Shown in pieces: positions 4,274-6,039 of a stretch of DNA of 6,039 nt. The stretch is from contig CAJTSN010000051.1 in assembly GCA_910578745.1 (NCBI GenBank), positions 1 through 6,039 of the forward strand, in the 5' to 3' direction. This stretch comes from an uncultured Bacilli bacterium. Lineage in GTDB: Bacteria > Bacillota_I > Bacilli_A > RF39 > UBA660. The notes beneath the pieces were generated by a model, which saw only the letters and a program-made list of their open reading frames with translations, had not been told where the DNA came from and ran no database searches. The position numbers and the translations under genes are program-made. Within the stretch, counting starts at the first letter, position 1. Each line of letters begins with the position of its first letter.

Positions 4274-6039
4274 TTATTTCTTTTTAAGAATAAGTCTTTT
4301 TTGTAAGTCTGAAGCATTTTCTTTAATATAGGGAATCATATCAAGAAGGTTTTCTGCTTTTCTTCTTTCTTCTCCATCCGCAATTTTTCCTTGTAATTCT
4401 TGTTTCAATTCTTTTAAATCTTGCACATCAAAACTATAGAACTCGTTTTCAATCGTCGTAATCCATCCCTCTACATCCTGTTTTTTCGCGCAATTTCCTC
4501 CACCATATAAAACTTCTTGAATTTGAGCATATGTATTTCCAATGTCTTCTTTTTCTAAGATTTTTTTAACCTGTTCTGCTTTCAAAGAGACTTTTACTTT
4601 TTTGCCATATCGTTTATGTAAAGCTGTTCCAATGAAAAACATAGCCGTTGCCATAGGAATTTTGTACTGAAGTGCAAATAGAATTATTTTGTCGAGTTGT
4701 TCTTCAAATTGACTTTCTTCCTTTTTAGAAAGAGTCGATGGCGTCACATCTATAATCTGTCCATCCTCCTTCATCGTCCATGCATGTGCGTTACCACTTA
4801 CTATACGATGAGAATCTTCTACTTGATAAGCATATCCAACAACATAAGTAAGTTCATCGGAAGCCTCTACAGCTAGGAAAGCCGCTAAATTACATATGAG
4901 TGTGTCTAAAGAAGCAACGGTTTCGATGTATTCTTCTTCGGTTAGCCTTTTTATTTTAAAGGATAATCCTGCATCTCGAATCGGTGTTTTAGAATACTCT
5001 TTTTCTTGAATCGCTTTTAGTATCTCTTCAAGAGAGGCATCATTGGATAAGCCAAGTCCTCTTATTACAGCTTCTTTTCTTTTATCTAAAGAAAGAGTCG
5101 AATAAGAAGGTTTTTCTTCTAAAACATTCATAAATGGATTTGTAGGAGTCGAACTCATTCCATAAGAGCAAATGATTTTTGGAGAATGCATAGAAAAGAG
5201 AAGTTCTTTTTCCTGCGGAGTAATCACGCCTTCCCACTGAGAAGCTCTTTGAGAGTCAATCGTTACTTTTTTTGATGAATCTGAGTTATCAAAAATTGTA
5301 ATTTCACTTATAACATAATTGTCTCCCACAGGATATAAGTTTTTTACAAGTTCAAGTTTTCGATTTACAACCATCTTTTCTAATTCCTCTTGACTTATAC
5401 AATACATCACTTCAAATTCCACTGGAACATCTTGAAATTCTTTAAAGGAAATCGTTGGTTGTACTAGTTCAAACTCCATCTTTCCTTTTTTATAAGTTGC
5501 CTTATTTGAATAACCTGTTGCATAATATTTTGGAAGTTCTGTTTCTTCTTCTGCATTTTTAGGAAATATATGGCCTACCACTTTATCTTGCTCTTGATAA
5601 GAAGAACTATCGCCTGTAATGGAAACACTTCTTTCTTTAGTGAAAATATTTCTTTCTTTTAATGTTCCTAGGAAGTTTTCTATTAAAGATTTCTCTATTT
5701 TCCAATAATATTCATATGGCATTGTAAGCATATCCCATATTTCTCTAGAATTGATGCATTCTTGCATATGGAAGACAGATTCTTGAATAAGTCCTATCGA
5801 AAAACTCGTAGTAACAATAAGTTGGAAAAGAGTTCCTATGATTGCTAAAGTAATAGCTGCTGTTCGTCGATTTATTTTGTTTTTTGCTTTTTTTTGCTCT
5901 TGATATAATTCTGACTTTTTATAGTTTCCTGTTTTCCAATCTTCATAGATTGTATCAAAAAAACTTTTACTTTCATCCATACAATCGACCGTTTTTGTTC
6001 TTTGATTACATAAATACAAATGTAATGCAGCTAAAGATA
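4274..6039 (-). CDS. Membrane-anchored transglutaminase-like protein, 5' partial
   Basis: The frame is open to the right edge, so the start may be off-window. A TTG at 6019 and an ATG at 5980 are in frame, but neither has a good ribosome site, and the codons between look coding. Positions below count from 6019. Residues 52-79 are a membrane segment after a basic run (KKAKNKINRR). Residues 80-350 are soluble with no family I recognise. A transglutaminase-like core follows: Cys376 (bases 4894-4892) in TLICNLAAFLAV, YVVGYAY at 392-398, His412 (4786-4784) in GNAHAWT, and Asp424 (4750-4748) in IIDVTPS, the usual C-H-D order. A second membrane segment (443-468) precedes a basic KRYGKK and a charged, helical tail of about 110 residues. 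Charge distribution suggests the core is outside and both ends inside. The core could be a protease, a cross-linking enzyme or a peptide-binding fold; the substrate is unknown. Confidence 0.75.
   Translation of the reverse strand, partial: SLAALHLYLCNQRTKTVDCMDESKSFFDTIYEDWKTGNYKKSELYQEQKKAKNKINRRTAAITLAIIGTLFQLIVTTSFSIGLIQESVFHMQECINSREIWDMLTMPYEYYWKIEKSLIENFLGTLKERNIFTKERSVSITGDSSSYQEQDKVVGHIFPKNAEEETELPKYYATGYSNKATYKKGKMEFELVQPTISFKEFQDVPVEFEVMYCISQEELEKMVVNRKLELVKNLYPVGDNYVISEITIFDNSDSSKKVTIDSQRASQWEGVITPQEKELLFSMHSPKIICSYGMSSTPTNPFMNVLEEKPSYSTLSLDKRKEAVIRGLGLSNDASLEEILKAIQEKEYSKTPIRDAGLSFKIKRLTEEEYIETVASLDTLICNLAAFLAVEASDELTYVVGYAYQVEDSHRIVSGNAHAWTMKEDGQIIDVTPSTLSKKEESQFEEQLDKIILFALQYKIPMATAMFFIGTALHKRYGKKVKVSLKAEQVKKILEKEDIGNTYAQIQEVLYGGGNCAKKQDVEGWITTIENEFYSFDVQDLKELKQELQGKIADGEERRKAENLLDMIPYIKENASDLQKRLILKKK

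Overview
The window is AT-rich DNA from a low-GC Gram-positive bacterium (Firmicutes/Bacilli-like). The signs are Shine-Dalgarno sites of the AGGAGG and GGTGAT type, TAA as the stop of every gene judged intact, short U-tailed hairpin terminators, and an M23 lysin carrying Gram-positive-type wall-binding repeats. Species cannot be named from the sequence. I saw no rRNA, tRNA or CRISPR array.

Bases 1-1530 look like the tail/lysis end of a prophage or phage remnant. They hold the 3' part of an M23 (LytM-type) peptidoglycan endopeptidase with three C-terminal tryptophan-containing repeats, then a 219-residue tail-fibre/tail-collar protein with a His-rich tip. Both read rightward, separated by about 275 bases with little in them. 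Bases 1556-1893 are a deleted insertion sequence: 27-bp inverted repeats enclose a fragment of an IS1182-type transposase. It sits between the phage genes and ordinary chromosomal genes.

Bases 1970-2719 encode a complete ZIP-family divalent metal transporter (+ strand). It converges on a 60-residue Asn/Lys/Ser-rich small protein (- strand), and the two share a bidirectional terminator. The 400 bases that follow have no convincing gene, but hold a sigma-A-like promoter that points toward a strong terminator, a possible small RNA of about 140 nt (+ strand).

The right part, all on the - strand, carries a helix-turn-helix protein of 257 residues with its own likely promoter. Upstream of it is a membrane protein with a transglutaminase-like Cys-His-Asp triad between two membrane segments, whose reading frame runs off the right edge. 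Nothing proves that these genes work as one system. The phage pair belongs together functionally (wall degradation and adsorption), while the transporter, small protein, regulator and transglutaminase-like protein look like independent chromosomal genes.
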